A DNA stretch of 64,000 bases from the NCBI GenBank assembly GCA_021768245.1, contig JAETNO010000003.1:166294-230293 (forward strand), in the 5' to 3' direction. Shown piece after piece: positions 1 to 8,066 of the stretch. The notes beneath the pieces are model-generated. The model was not told where the DNA came from, searched no databases, and was given only the letters and a program-made list of their open reading frames with translations. The DNA is from Bacteroidaceae bacterium. Lineage in GTDB: Bacteria > Bacteroidota > Bacteroidia > Bacteroidales > Muribaculaceae. Each line of letters begins with the position of its first letter. Position 1 is the first letter of the stretch. Position numbers and translations under genes: made by a program.

Positions 1-2286
1 GACGATCCGGCCATGACCACTCCCGAGTCGACATGGCTCACGGACGCCAACAACTATCAGCTCATGACCATCTCTGAGGTCAAGGCTAAATTCTGGAGCG
101 ACGATACCAACTACTATTGGACCGACCCGGAAGGCAAGCCCTATATCCCGACTACCGACGATGGCAAACATATCATTGTCAAGGCCCGCGTGATTTCATC
201 GGACGCTTCCGGCAATGTCTATAAGTCGCTCTATATTCAGGACGAATCAGGCGCCCTCACTTTGAGTGTCAATGCCAATTCGATGAACAATCAATACCGC
301 CGAGGTCAGGAGATAGTTCTTGACCTGACGGGGATGACCATAGGCAAGTATGCAGGTCTCCAGCAGCTCGGTTTCCCTGAGGACTCTCCTCAATATGGAA
401 AGCAGACCACCTTCATGCCCTATCAGTTCTTCCTTGAACACAGTCAGAAGAACGGTGCGCCGAATCTCGCCGAGGTCGACACTATAGTTATCAATGACTT
501 CTCCGAACTTTCGGGTGGCCCGGAGGTGATACGCAAATGGCAGAGCCAGCTCGTGCGTTTCAACAACTGCTCTTTCGCCGACGGCGGAAAGGCTACTTTC
601 GCTGAAAGCAAAGAGACGGTGAGCCGCAAGCTAAATGTGCAGGGTGGTTCGATTGACGTGCGTACGAGCGGTTACTCCAATTTCTATGCCAATGTGCTCC
701 CCGAGGGCAATGGTGACGTTGTAGGTCTGCTCGGCTATTTCAACTCGTCCTATCAGCTTACCCTGATAGATGCCCGCGGATGCATGAACTTCGGCAACCC
801 GACCATAGGCCCGGGCGGAAAGGACAATCCTTATACTGTCAACCAGGCTATCTCTGTGATTTCAGGAGGTGGTTCAATCAATAATGTATGGACTACGGGC
901 TATATTGTCGGTGCCGTGGCTGCAGGCGTGCAGTCGGTGACATCCAACGCCGATATCGAATTCGCCCAAAATCCCGACCTCCCCAACACTCTCGTGATTG
1001 CACAGTCGCCCGACTGCACCGAGTGGTCGCAGTGTATGGTCATAGAGCTTCCGCAGAATTCGGCTCTCCGCCAGTATGGCAACCTTGTCGATAACCCCGG
1101 CAACTATAAGAAGCAGATTTGGATTCTCGGCAATCTTGGCCGCTATCTCGGAACCTTCGCCGTGACCGGCAACAATGGCGCGGCAGGCAACTTCCGTATC
1201 GACGGAGTGGAAATACCCGACACCCCCAATCCTCCCTCCGGCAATACAACTCCTGACTTCAATACCATGAACAATGGAGAGGCTACCGGATATTATCAGG
1301 CTGAAATGAAATCAACCAACGGATGGATTGCCACGAATGCTCAGCTTCTGCAGGGTGGTGACGCTGACAACAGTCCTGTGTTTAAGGTGTTCGGCAGCTC
1401 ATCCACTTTCGCTGTCTGCCTCAACGGTAAGTCAGGCTCGTGTGGCACTCTGACGTCTCCGACAATCTCGGGCGGATTGAAGTCGCTCAACTTCGACTAT
1501 ACCCAGCCATTCTCCGATACCAAGTGCAAGCTGACAATCAACATCAAGCAGAACGGAGCGGTTGTTGCGAGCGATGTCCTTGAGAACAACGGCATGAACA
1601 AACTTCAGAAATATTCCTACAGCCATGACTTCAATATCTCAGGCGATTTCGTCATAGAGATTGTCAATGACGGACCTTCGGCCATGACTTCAAATAAAGA
1701 CCGTGTGGCTATCTGGAATATTACCTGGGGAGAATCTACGGGTGGAGGCGACGAGCCCGTCAATCCCAATCCTCCGACACCTTCAGGCGACAATACTCCT
1801 GATTTCAACACGATGAATGACGGCAACGCTTCCGGCTATTACACCACCCCCTTCACCTCCGCAAATGGATGGAAGACGGAGTTCTGCTCTCTTCTTCAGG
1901 GTGGTGACAGCGATGCCAATCCTGTGTTCAAGGTGTTTGGCGATGCATCTGTCTTCGCGGTATGTCTCAATGGCCGTACCAATCAGATTGGCAAACTGAC
2001 ATCTCCCATGCTCACCGGCGGCTTGAAGACTCTGTCGTTTGACTATTGCCAGCCCTTCACGGATAATAAGTGCAAGCTGACAATCAACATCAAGCAGAAC
2101 GGAGCAGTGGTTGCGAGCGATATCCTTGAGCACAACAACATGACCAAGCTTGAGAAATATTCCTACAGCCATGACTTCAACATCTCAGGCGATTTCGTCA
2201 TTGAGATTGTCAATGACTGTCCGTCGGCAAGCGAGAAAAACAAGGACCGCACTGCCATCTGGAATCTTACATGGTCTAAGAATTAA
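1..2286 (+). CDS. DUF5689-like multidomain surface protein, 5' end cut by the window
   Basis: The reading frame is open from base 1 and no signal peptide is visible, so the N-terminus lies outside the window; the ATG at 13 is probably internal. Residues 15-260 (counted from base 13) look like a DUF5689-type OB-fold module of Bacteroidetes surface proteins (phrases such as SLYIQDESGALTLSV and GLLGYFNSSYQL). Residues about 275-400 resemble a second OB-like module (DUF6359-like; GGGSINNVWTTGYIVGAV). Two near-identical C-terminal modules of about 160 residues follow, each opening with PDFNTMN and joined by Pro/Asn/Gly-rich linkers; they resemble choice-of-anchor or carbohydrate-binding beta-sandwich modules. 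The role is inferred as extracellular or surface binding, and the ligand is unknown. A strong terminator follows at 2336. The coding call is certain; the domain names are from memory. Confidence 0.8.
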   Translation, partial: DDPAMTTPESTWLTDANNYQLMTISEVKAKFWSDDTNYYWTDPEGKPYIPTTDDGKHIIVKARVISSDASGNVYKSLYIQDESGALTLSVNANSMNNQYRRGQEIVLDLTGMTIGKYAGLQQLGFPEDSPQYGKQTTFMPYQFFLEHSQKNGAPNLAEVDTIVINDFSELSGGPEVIRKWQSQLVRFNNCSFADGGKATFAESKETVSRKLNVQGGSIDVRTSGYSNFYANVLPEGNGDVVGLLGYFNSSYQLTLIDARGCMNFGNPTIGPGGKDNPYTVNQAISVISGGGSINNVWTTGYIVGAVAAGVQSVTSNADIEFAQNPDLPNTLVIAQSPDCTEWSQCMVIELPQNSALRQYGNLVDNPGNYKKQIWILGNLGRYLGTFAVTGNNGAAGNFRIDGVEIPDTPNPPSGNTTPDFNTMNNGEATGYYQAEMKSTNGWIATNAQLLQGGDADNSPVFKVFGSSSTFAVCLNGKSGSCGTLTSPTISGGLKSLNFDYTQPFSDTKCKLTINIKQNGAVVASDVLENNGMNKLQKYSYSHDFNISGDFVIEIVNDGPSAMTSNKDRVAIWNITWGESTGGGDEPVNPNPPTPSGDNTPDFNTMNDGNASGYYTTPFTSANGWKTEFCSLLQGGDSDANPVFKVFGDASVFAVCLNGRTNQIGKLTSPMLTGGLKTLSFDYCQPFTDNKCKLTINIKQNGAVVASDILEHNNMTKLEKYSYSHDFNISGDFVIEIVNDCPSASEKNKDRTAIWNLTWSKN
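1242..2283 (+). repeat. In-gene tandem duplication of a C-terminal module
   Basis: Two copies of about 490 bp (1242-1728 and 1792-2283) encode the duplicated module of the surface protein. Long stretches are identical at the DNA level, for example the block beginning TGCAAGCTGACAATCAACAT at 1526 and again at 2071, and the block around TTCCTACAGCCATGACTTCA at 1614 and 2159. Conservation at synonymous sites points to recent duplication or ongoing gene conversion. Confidence 0.85.
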
Positions 2287-2335
2287 ACGGCCTCTGAATC
2301 ACAATCCACTTGTGATTGAGAAAAACCTTTAACCC

Positions 2336-2373
2336 AAACCGGCCCTCGCCATATCAATGACGAGGGCCGGTTT
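2336..2373 (+). terminator. Intrinsic terminator of the surface-protein gene
   Basis: A perfect 13-bp stem (AAACCGGCCCTCG at 2336-2348 with its complement at 2361-2373) flanks a 12-nt loop. It lies 50 bp after the stop codon. The stem itself provides an A-tract and a T-tract, so it may work in both directions. Confidence 0.85.
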
Positions 2374-2396
2374 GATTAGTCTTATGGGGCAAATGA

Positions 2397-2635
2397 GTCA
2401 AAGGGGGCTAATCATCTTTCACACTGTCAATAAGTTTCCTCAACATGACATCTGCGGCCTGAATCATCTGGTCTATCGTGCGGTCAGATTTTGCAAAGAA
2501 CTTATGGGCAAAATAATAGGTGATATCAAAATTACACTAAGTCTTGCGATAGACAATAAGATTTTTAAAATTACCTCTTTGAGGGAGAAAAGAAGCAGGC
2601 ATGAGATTGGAGAATAATAATTAGCCCCCTTTGAC
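2397..2635. repeat. Inverted repeat bracketing a decayed gene
   Basis: A perfect 16-bp inverted repeat, GTCAAAGGGGGCTAAT at 2397-2412 and its complement at 2620-2635, brackets the pseudogene. Outside it, both flanks carry further C-rich blocks (CATTTGCCCCATAAGAC read outward on the left, CATACCCCCATCTTC on the right), so the similarity extends imperfectly. It may be the ends of a small mobile cassette. The motif loosely resembles the TGACCCCTTTGGGC repeats at the end of the window. Confidence 0.6.
2408..2602 (-). pseudogene. Decayed four-helix-bundle (IVP/'suffix' type) gene fragment
   Basis: Reading 2602 to 2408 on the minus strand gives 64 residues in one frame with an in-frame TAG at codon 22. 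Before the stop are phrases such as GNFKNLIVYRKT; after it DITYYFAHKFFAKSDRTIDQM, then IQAADVMLRKLIDSVKDD and a stop. From memory this matches the N-terminus of the four-helix-bundle suffix-domain proteins (LIVYQK...YDITYFF...DRTIDQMVQAARSGKQNI...). Those proteins are related to the 23S rRNA intervening-sequence protein and bAvd fold. The copy here has the internal stop and loses the family after the DQMIQAA region, so it is read as a truncated, inactivated gene. A plus-strand 86-aa open frame over the same DNA is taken as a shadow. Confidence 0.6.
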
Positions 2636-2668
2636 CTATTAGACTCATACCCCCATCTTCTAAAAAAT

Positions 2669-2710
2669 CAAGCCCCCGGCGGATAAAATTCAGAATCCGC
2701 AGGGGGCTTG
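2669..2710 (-). terminator. Intrinsic terminator of the LruC lipoprotein gene
   Basis: A 16-bp stem with one mismatch (CAAGCCCCCGGCGGAT at 2669-2684 against 2695-2710) is followed on the minus strand by a run of T residues. It lies about 75 bp after the lipoprotein stop codon, between two convergent genes. Confidence 0.85.
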
Positions 2711-2784
2711 TTTGGTGTTCGACTGATTAGATTTTAGACCGATTAAGGTTTGCTATAGTTGACCTGTAATAAATAAATTGTTTC

Positions 2785-5700
2785 TTAATTTGGAGTCTGT
2801 TGCGCCGGTGTCACGAGATTGCGGATGTAGTCGCGGGCGGCGTCACTGCCGTTCCACGGATTCACAATAATCGTGCCTTCCGCAGCGTCGCGATACCAGT
2901 TTTCATTTGCCTCATACTTGTTGCTGACCCAATTCTGGAAGGAGGCTATGCGGTCGCCGTCAGCCGAAAGGCCACCGGGGAAAGCCGTCTGTATGGCTAC
3001 ACCTTCCTTGGGCCAGTACCAGCCCATTGGCAGCACGAGCATCTGTGGAACCTGGCCGGTGCCGCTCGGGCGTGAAATCTGAGTGTGTTCTCCGTCCTCG
3101 CGCTGCACCCTCACGGAGAATCCGCTGAGGTCGGTCACAGCGCTTCCGGCACCCTCGAATTCCATTCGCGGTGCCATCGAGAAGTTTTCGTCGACTTCAA
3201 TTTTCACTGTCGTGAGATTGCCGAAGCCGGGGTTGCTTCCGTCTGCGCCTACGTTGATGATTGTCTTCGTGTCGGCTTCGTCGAACCAGGCATTGACATG
3301 GTCGAGCGATTTGCCCATGCCGGGCCCTGCCACTACTTCACCGATGCCGTCGGCACCCGATTTGCCTACCACTTTGCCGTTATAAAGCAGCTGTGCCTCA
3401 TAGGTACCGCCTGCTGCAAGCATTGTGATGAATGCGTGTCTGTTGCCTTTTGAATGTTCGACTGCGAAGACGATGTCGTTGAAGTCAATATCCGACTTGT
3501 CGATGGCACCCATATCCTCTACGGCCACGAGACAGGGGTTTGTCTCGATTTCCATGTCGACAACGGGAATATCGTCGCTCTGCGGGTCGACGAGGAACAC
3601 GATGTCGTTACAGTCGCAGTCAACCCAGTCTTCAAAGCTGAAATAGCGGTATTCATCGCCGTCAATGCTTACGGAGTATGTCGCAGCCGTGCTGTATTTA
3701 CGGCTCGCATCGACTTCATGGTCAATCTTATCATGCTTTTTCCATCCCTTGGCGAAATCCTGTGCGTTGTCCATCAGAGAATTGAAGAAAGAGTTCGTCA
3801 TTTCTTCGTTGAGCGACGACATCGAATAGTTGTAGTAGGGCTTGGGGGTCCCGTCTCCTGGGAAGGTAAGGTTAGTCGCGCCACTGTTGTTACGGATATA
3901 GAATCCGAACACATGTCCGGCCGGCACGGTTACTGAAATCTGGTGGGTGACTATGTCGTCTTTGCCACCTTTCTCGTTATTATGTTTTATATATGAGGAG
4001 GTGGTGGTAGGATAAATAACCCGGTCGTAGCCTGCCGCCTCGATTTCCGCCTCGGAGTTGTAGGTCGGGACGTCATATGTGGGAGTATTGTCGCCTTCCG
4101 CTCTGCTTCGGCTACGGGTATAGGTGAAATCTGTATACGTCTTGTCGTAGACCGGCTCGTCTTTTGTGATAATGTCTTTCACAGTTTGATAGGCAAAGCC
4201 GGCGACCCTGCAATCTACAGGTGAATAAAGTAGATATGTCCGGTCTTTACGTAGTTCGTAGGAGCATACTCTATAGTTATATGAGCCTGATTTACCCAAA
4301 TCAACCGGATTTGGATCAACTTCGAATATACGGAACGATTTTTGATCGAAAATCTTTGGCGTATCTGATTTATCCGTTTTTGATGAACCATAAACAATTG
4401 TCAGGCGGAGATTTTCTTTAGGAGTTATGAGCATTAAGGCCCTCCAGTTTTCTTTTCCATCGCTGGTAGGTTCTTTTGCTCCTCCGGCTAATGGTTGGGA
4501 TTCACTTGGCTCAATTTTCCCGTTTTTTTGTTGGATTCCAATTGCAAATTTATTCTCAAGTTCATTATATGGCCAATTGACAGTTTTCAAACCGGATACA
4601 TCTTTCGATACGCATACTGTAAACGGAGCGTCTGCCCCTACGATATTATCCCTTTCTGCAAATGTTGTGTTCTTGTCGGTGACAGCCAACGGGACATTTG
4701 TAATTTCCTCGTTATAGGTGTACTCATTCGGGTCGACCATGGTGACGAGTCGGAAGATACGATTGTTGTTGGTCGCGGTTTCCAGCTCGGTCGAGCAAAC
4801 CACTCCTTCGGGGATGGTGACATCGTAGGGTGTGTCGTATTCGGCATCGGAGTAGTGATATGTCAGTGTCTTGCCTGAAATCTCAGGGCCGGTGATTTTG
4901 GCTTTGTGGTTTCCGTCGACGGATACCATTGTCGCAAGTGCCCCTGATTTAGTCTTTATGTCATGATTGTAGGTCAGGACTATGTCTCCATTCTTTCCGT
5001 TCTTTCGGTTAGTTGAAGCCTTGTCATCGGCCGGAGAGACTCTGTAGAGTTTCAGTGCGGTATCGATTGTAGTGAAGGTGAATGACATTTCCTTCGAATA
5101 ATTGTTGGTGTTCTCTATTTCATTGGTCGGCACGAAGCGGCGTGCGGGAATAGAGAATATATATTCAGTGTTTGGTGCGAGACCCTCGTAGGAGAATATA
5201 GCCTTATTTCCCTCTACGCGGATTGTTTTGAGGAAAGCCTGGCTACCGGTGGGGTTGGAGCTCAGTCTGAGAGTTGCGCGTCCCCACTGGGTCATTTTGA
5301 TATTGTGGTCGAAGGTTACGATTATATCGCCTTTAAGTGACACGTCAGTGGCATTGTCCTCAGGGGTATGCGACGAGACTTCAAGGTCTTTTGTTATCTG
5401 GGTGGCCTTGCGGTAGATATTGTGTGTGGTTTGCAACCCTTTGTCGTCAAGGTTATAGTTATCAAAGAGGTCCTGCGTCTTCAGTTCGCCGTTTTCATAC
5501 CAATATACGCCGAGTGTGTTTTTTGCTCCGGTGTTCCAGTAGACGGGATAGAAGATGAATGGTTTGCCTGTGGAGACAAAACTGAAATCGGTGGTGATTT
5601 TGTCGTTTTTCAGCGCCCGGCCACCGTCGTCATATTCGGGAAGCACTTCGTTGAAGGCGCTTACGAATTTATGACCTCTTGAGAAACCGTTTTTAACCTG

Positions 5701-6129
5701 CGGGGCAACGGCGAGATGGTCCTTGCCTTCAGTCGAGCGCGAGGCTCGTGAAGCGGAAAGATTGACTGTGGCTCCTATCTTTACTTCCTCGAAAAATCCG
5801 TCGGCTCTCACAAGTACGCTCTCGGCACTGTTGACAACGTCGAAAGTAAGTCTTTGGGAGCCTTCAACTGCCGGATAATCAGCCAGCAGCCGGGTCTTGC
5901 CTTCTACTATAGTATAGATTTTAACATTTGTCGGAGACTGGGACGAGACATTGACAAAGCCCTGTTTGATAAGGCTCCAGTCGTGGTCGGGGTCAACAAG
6001 CCCGAATTCTTTGATAAATTTGCGTGTAAATTCCTCTTCCGGCGGAATTCCGATTCTGTCAGCCTGACATGCCGTCAGAGAAGCCAGACCCAAAAGTGTG
6101 CAAGCCGTGATTTTACTGCAGATATTCAT
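2785..6129 (-). CDS. LruC/DUF4842-domain surface lipoprotein with SbsA-like Ig domains
   Basis: The 1114-residue product begins with a lipoprotein signal peptide (lipobox LTAC, lipid cysteine about residue 21). Two bacterial Ig-like modules of SbsA type follow: about residues 255-350 (HTPEDNATDVSLKGDIIVTF) and 360-465 (VSPADDKAS...GDIVLTYNHDI). The C-terminal third carries two acidic loops, DCDCNDIVF (about residue 840) and DIDFNDIVF (about residue 877), typical of DUF4114-like calcium-binding folds, and ends in an LruC/DUF4842-type domain. The family is known as large outer-surface lipoproteins of Bacteroidetes. A surface binding or matrix role is inferred. It is a single-gene unit with its own promoter (6266-6296) and terminator (2669-2710). 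Confidence 0.85.
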   Translation of the reverse strand: MNICSKITACTLLGLASLTACQADRIGIPPEEEFTRKFIKEFGLVDPDHDWSLIKQGFVNVSSQSPTNVKIYTIVEGKTRLLADYPAVEGSQRLTFDVVNSAESVLVRADGFFEEVKIGATVNLSASRASRSTEGKDHLAVAPQVKNGFSRGHKFVSAFNEVLPEYDDGGRALKNDKITTDFSFVSTGKPFIFYPVYWNTGAKNTLGVYWYENGELKTQDLFDNYNLDDKGLQTTHNIYRKATQITKDLEVSSHTPEDNATDVSLKGDIIVTFDHNIKMTQWGRATLRLSSNPTGSQAFLKTIRVEGNKAIFSYEGLAPNTEYIFSIPARRFVPTNEIENTNNYSKEMSFTFTTIDTALKLYRVSPADDKASTNRKNGKNGDIVLTYNHDIKTKSGALATMVSVDGNHKAKITGPEISGKTLTYHYSDAEYDTPYDVTIPEGVVCSTELETATNNNRIFRLVTMVDPNEYTYNEEITNVPLAVTDKNTTFAERDNIVGADAPFTVCVSKDVSGLKTVNWPYNELENKFAIGIQQKNGKIEPSESQPLAGGAKEPTSDGKENWRALMLITPKENLRLTIVYGSSKTDKSDTPKIFDQKSFRIFEVDPNPVDLGKSGSYNYRVCSYELRKDRTYLLYSPVDCRVAGFAYQTVKDIITKDEPVYDKTYTDFTYTRSRSRAEGDNTPTYDVPTYNSEAEIEAAGYDRVIYPTTTSSYIKHNNEKGGKDDIVTHQISVTVPAGHVFGFYIRNNSGATNLTFPGDGTPKPYYNYSMSSLNEEMTNSFFNSLMDNAQDFAKGWKKHDKIDHEVDASRKYSTAATYSVSIDGDEYRYFSFEDWVDCDCNDIVFLVDPQSDDIPVVDMEIETNPCLVAVEDMGAIDKSDIDFNDIVFAVEHSKGNRHAFITMLAAGGTYEAQLLYNGKVVGKSGADGIGEVVAGPGMGKSLDHVNAWFDEADTKTIINVGADGSNPGFGNLTTVKIEVDENFSMAPRMEFEGAGSAVTDLSGFSVRVQREDGEHTQISRPSGTGQVPQMLVLPMGWYWPKEGVAIQTAFPGGLSADGDRIASFQNWVSNKYEANENWYRDAAEGTIIVNPWNGSDAARDYIRNLVTPAQQTPN

Positions 6130-6265
6130 TGTAAGTAAAAGTAAGGTTTTCGGTGGGGGTGCTTTATTATCCCTTATATATAAAAAATGTGAAATAGCCT
6201 GTCTGTGAAAGTAGCTTATCCCGTATTATACCATTCACTGTATAAGCGCTATATATACTTCCCCG

Positions 6266-6296
6266 CAAATTTACCTATAATAATTACCCCCCCCAA
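6266..6296 (-). promoter_or_regulatory. Bacteroidetes-type promoter for the LruC lipoprotein gene
   Basis: On the minus strand TTG (6294-6296) is followed after exactly 20 bp by TAAATTTG (6266-6273), matching the TTG-N19/21-TAnnTTTG pattern of Bacteroidetes sigma-ABfr promoters. The predicted leader is about 130 nt. Confidence 0.6.
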
Positions 6297-6356
6297 TTTT
6301 TTAACCTATTTTAACTCTTTTACGTATGAAATTGTGACAGAAAGACTGCATTGCCC

Positions 6357-7904
6357 TTATCGACGCGAGCGGAGGAAAGCGTCGAGTTCCACTTCCTTCG
6401 GAAGATTGAAGCGCTGGCGCAGACGGTAGCGGGTTTTGTTGACGCTGTCGCGTGAGATTCCGAGCGCGAGGGCTATTTCGTCGGTTGATTTGTGGAGGAA
6501 AATCATCATGCAGACAAGCTCGTTGCCGGGTGTGAGTTCGGGGAAGTCCCGGCGAAGTCCAGGCAGGAAATCGGGATAGAGAGCCGAGAAGCTCTGACGG
6601 AATTCTTTTTCGTGGTCTTTGTCGAGGATAGCAGGCTGTAGAAACGAGGCGTTTTGATTCATCTCTGAGTTGGATGTGTTCAGTTGATTGTTGAGATTTT
6701 CTATGAGGGAGTTCAGTCTGATGCGTTCGGAGAGCAGATCTTCCATATTCTTGCTCTGCTCCCCCAGCTCACGCCGGTGTTTGGCCTTTTGCAGTCTTAT
6801 GTAAAGTCCGAGGCCGAGCAGAATAACCACTGTCATTGTCCCCCAGAGGATTATCCGCTGTTGGGTCAGTTTATGGCGCAGGCGCAGGGTCTCGTTGGCC
6901 TCTTTCAGTCGGCTCGCCCGGTAGCGCAGGTCGGCGCCGGCCACTGCGTTGAGCTTTTCCCGGTCGAGCAGGGAGTCGCGCAGCGCGGCATATTGGAGAA
7001 ATTTAGAGCCAAGTTTGTCGTAGTTCCCGTTTCGGGCATATGCGTCCATCAGCGAAGGGAGGCAATCGGATATGGCACGCATGTCGTCCTGCTTCTCGAA
7101 TTCCGCTATGGCATCCTCCATTAGCCGGATTCCTTTTTCGGAATTGCCCTGTGCGAGATATCCGAGCCCGAGGGAAAAGTCCATCCCTGACATGTCCCAT
7201 CGTCCGTAGGAAGCTTTCAGCTTTTCAAGCTCTCTCACCGCCTTGTCGATTGAGTCGCGTGACCGGCTCTTCATTAATATATAGTCGGCTTTTTCATATC
7301 TTACTCCCGAGCGCATTCTGTCGCGGTCGCCCTGGATATTGCCGTGGTCGATGGTGTAGAGGGCTCTGTCAAGGCAGGCTATGACGGAGTCAGGGATGTC
7401 GAGGAGGTCGAAAACCGTGGCCCTGAACCGATAGACGTCGCTCAGATAGCGTCCGTTGAGCCTGCAGCTCATCTCAAGAGCCTTCGTGTTTGCCTCAAGG
7501 GCCTCCTTGCCGAGGCCTAATGTCACATATAAATCGCCAAGGTCGCCGTAGAGGGTTATCATGCCCTCGCTCGGCTCGCGGTCTTTGGCTATTTCAGCCG
7601 CACGGAGCAGATAGTCGACACCGTTGAGGTAGTCGCCCGCGATATTGCAGAAATATCCCATCTGAGCCAGTACCTCAACCGGGTCTTCGTCGCTTTCACC
7701 TTTCTCCATGGCTTCGACCGCTTTTTTCTGCATGGCGATGAACTCCGGAGCGGGGGCGCCATCCTCCCGGAGTTTCCATGCCAGGTCGTTGTAGCTTTCT
7801 CCATTGCCGCTGCTTTCTCTTTTCCCCTCACGGCTTGTGCATGAGGAGGTGAGAACCATCAAAACGGATAGGGTTATGGTTATGAATCCTGTTTTATTCA
7901 TCAT
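6357..7904 (-). CDS. TPR-containing membrane lipoprotein with C-terminal LuxR-like HTH (putative regulator)
   Basis: The 515-aa product opens with a lipoprotein-type signal (LTSSC, Cys22). A TPR-rich region fills about residues 60-310, then comes a transmembrane helix near 350-370 (LWGTMTVVILLGLGLYIRL) and a coiled coil. The C-terminal helix-turn-helix at about 455-510 includes STDEIALALGISRDSVNKTR, which resembles LuxR-type DNA-binding domains. This architecture is common in Bacteroidales, where TPR/TM/HTH proteins are thought to sense envelope signals and regulate adjacent surface genes; that role is inferred. The gene is divergent from the fimbria-like operon starting at 8067. The protein encoded at 39931-41700 has the same architecture. 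Confidence 0.75.
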   Translation of the reverse strand: MMNKTGFITITLSVLMVLTSSCTSREGKRESSGNGESYNDLAWKLREDGAPAPEFIAMQKKAVEAMEKGESDEDPVEVLAQMGYFCNIAGDYLNGVDYLLRAAEIAKDREPSEGMITLYGDLGDLYVTLGLGKEALEANTKALEMSCRLNGRYLSDVYRFRATVFDLLDIPDSVIACLDRALYTIDHGNIQGDRDRMRSGVRYEKADYILMKSRSRDSIDKAVRELEKLKASYGRWDMSGMDFSLGLGYLAQGNSEKGIRLMEDAIAEFEKQDDMRAISDCLPSLMDAYARNGNYDKLGSKFLQYAALRDSLLDREKLNAVAGADLRYRASRLKEANETLRLRHKLTQQRIILWGTMTVVILLGLGLYIRLQKAKHRRELGEQSKNMEDLLSERIRLNSLIENLNNQLNTSNSEMNQNASFLQPAILDKDHEKEFRQSFSALYPDFLPGLRRDFPELTPGNELVCMMIFLHKSTDEIALALGISRDSVNKTRYRLRQRFNLPKEVELDAFLRSRR

Positions 7905-7908
7905 ATCA

Positions 7909-7916
7909 CAAAATTA
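7909..7916 (-). promoter_or_regulatory. -7 element of the TPR/HTH regulator, almost touching the start codon
   Basis: The minus-strand octamer TAATTTTG fits TAnnTTTG and ends only 5 bp before the ATG at 7904. Transcription would then begin at or very near the start codon, giving a nearly leaderless message. No good -33 element was found at the usual spacing. Confidence 0.4.
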
Positions 7917-7955
7917 CATGAAAATTCCATAGCTTTTAACAAGTCAGAGAGTGTT

Positions 7956-7980
7956 GTCCATTGAATTGTCCATTGAATTG
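7956..7980. repeat. Tandem 12-bp repeat in a divergent intergenic region
   Basis: GTCCATTGAATT is present twice in direct tandem (GTCCATTGAATTGTCCATTG, then AATTG), between the regulator at 7904 and the fimbria-like operon at 8067. A directly repeated dodecamer between divergent promoters is a plausible operator, but no binding protein can be assigned from sequence. Confidence 0.45.
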
Positions 7981-8005
7981 ACCGAGATTTGAGGTCGCAA
8001 AAGCG

Positions 8006-8013
8006 TATCTTTG
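8006..8013 (+). promoter_or_regulatory. -7 promoter element of the fimbria-like operon
   Basis: TATCTTTG matches TAnnTTTG and places transcription start about 45 nt before the ATG at 8067. Because the element lies inside the upstream-extended reading frame starting at 7989, it argues for the 8067 start. No clear -33 box at ideal spacing. Confidence 0.5.
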
Positions 8014-8066
8014 CCATTGAAGATACATCTGTCGTATCGCACGATGCAAATATAGTATATTTTTAT

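Noticed and set aside
2357..2617. 86-codon plus-strand frame in the inverted-repeat region
   Set aside because: The opposite strand gives recognisable four-helix-bundle sequence, so the plus frame is a shadow that also begins inside the terminator.
7989..8066. Upstream start for the DUF3575 gene
   Set aside because: It would place 26 residues before the signal peptide and overlap the TATCTTTG promoter element; the ATG at 8067 is used.
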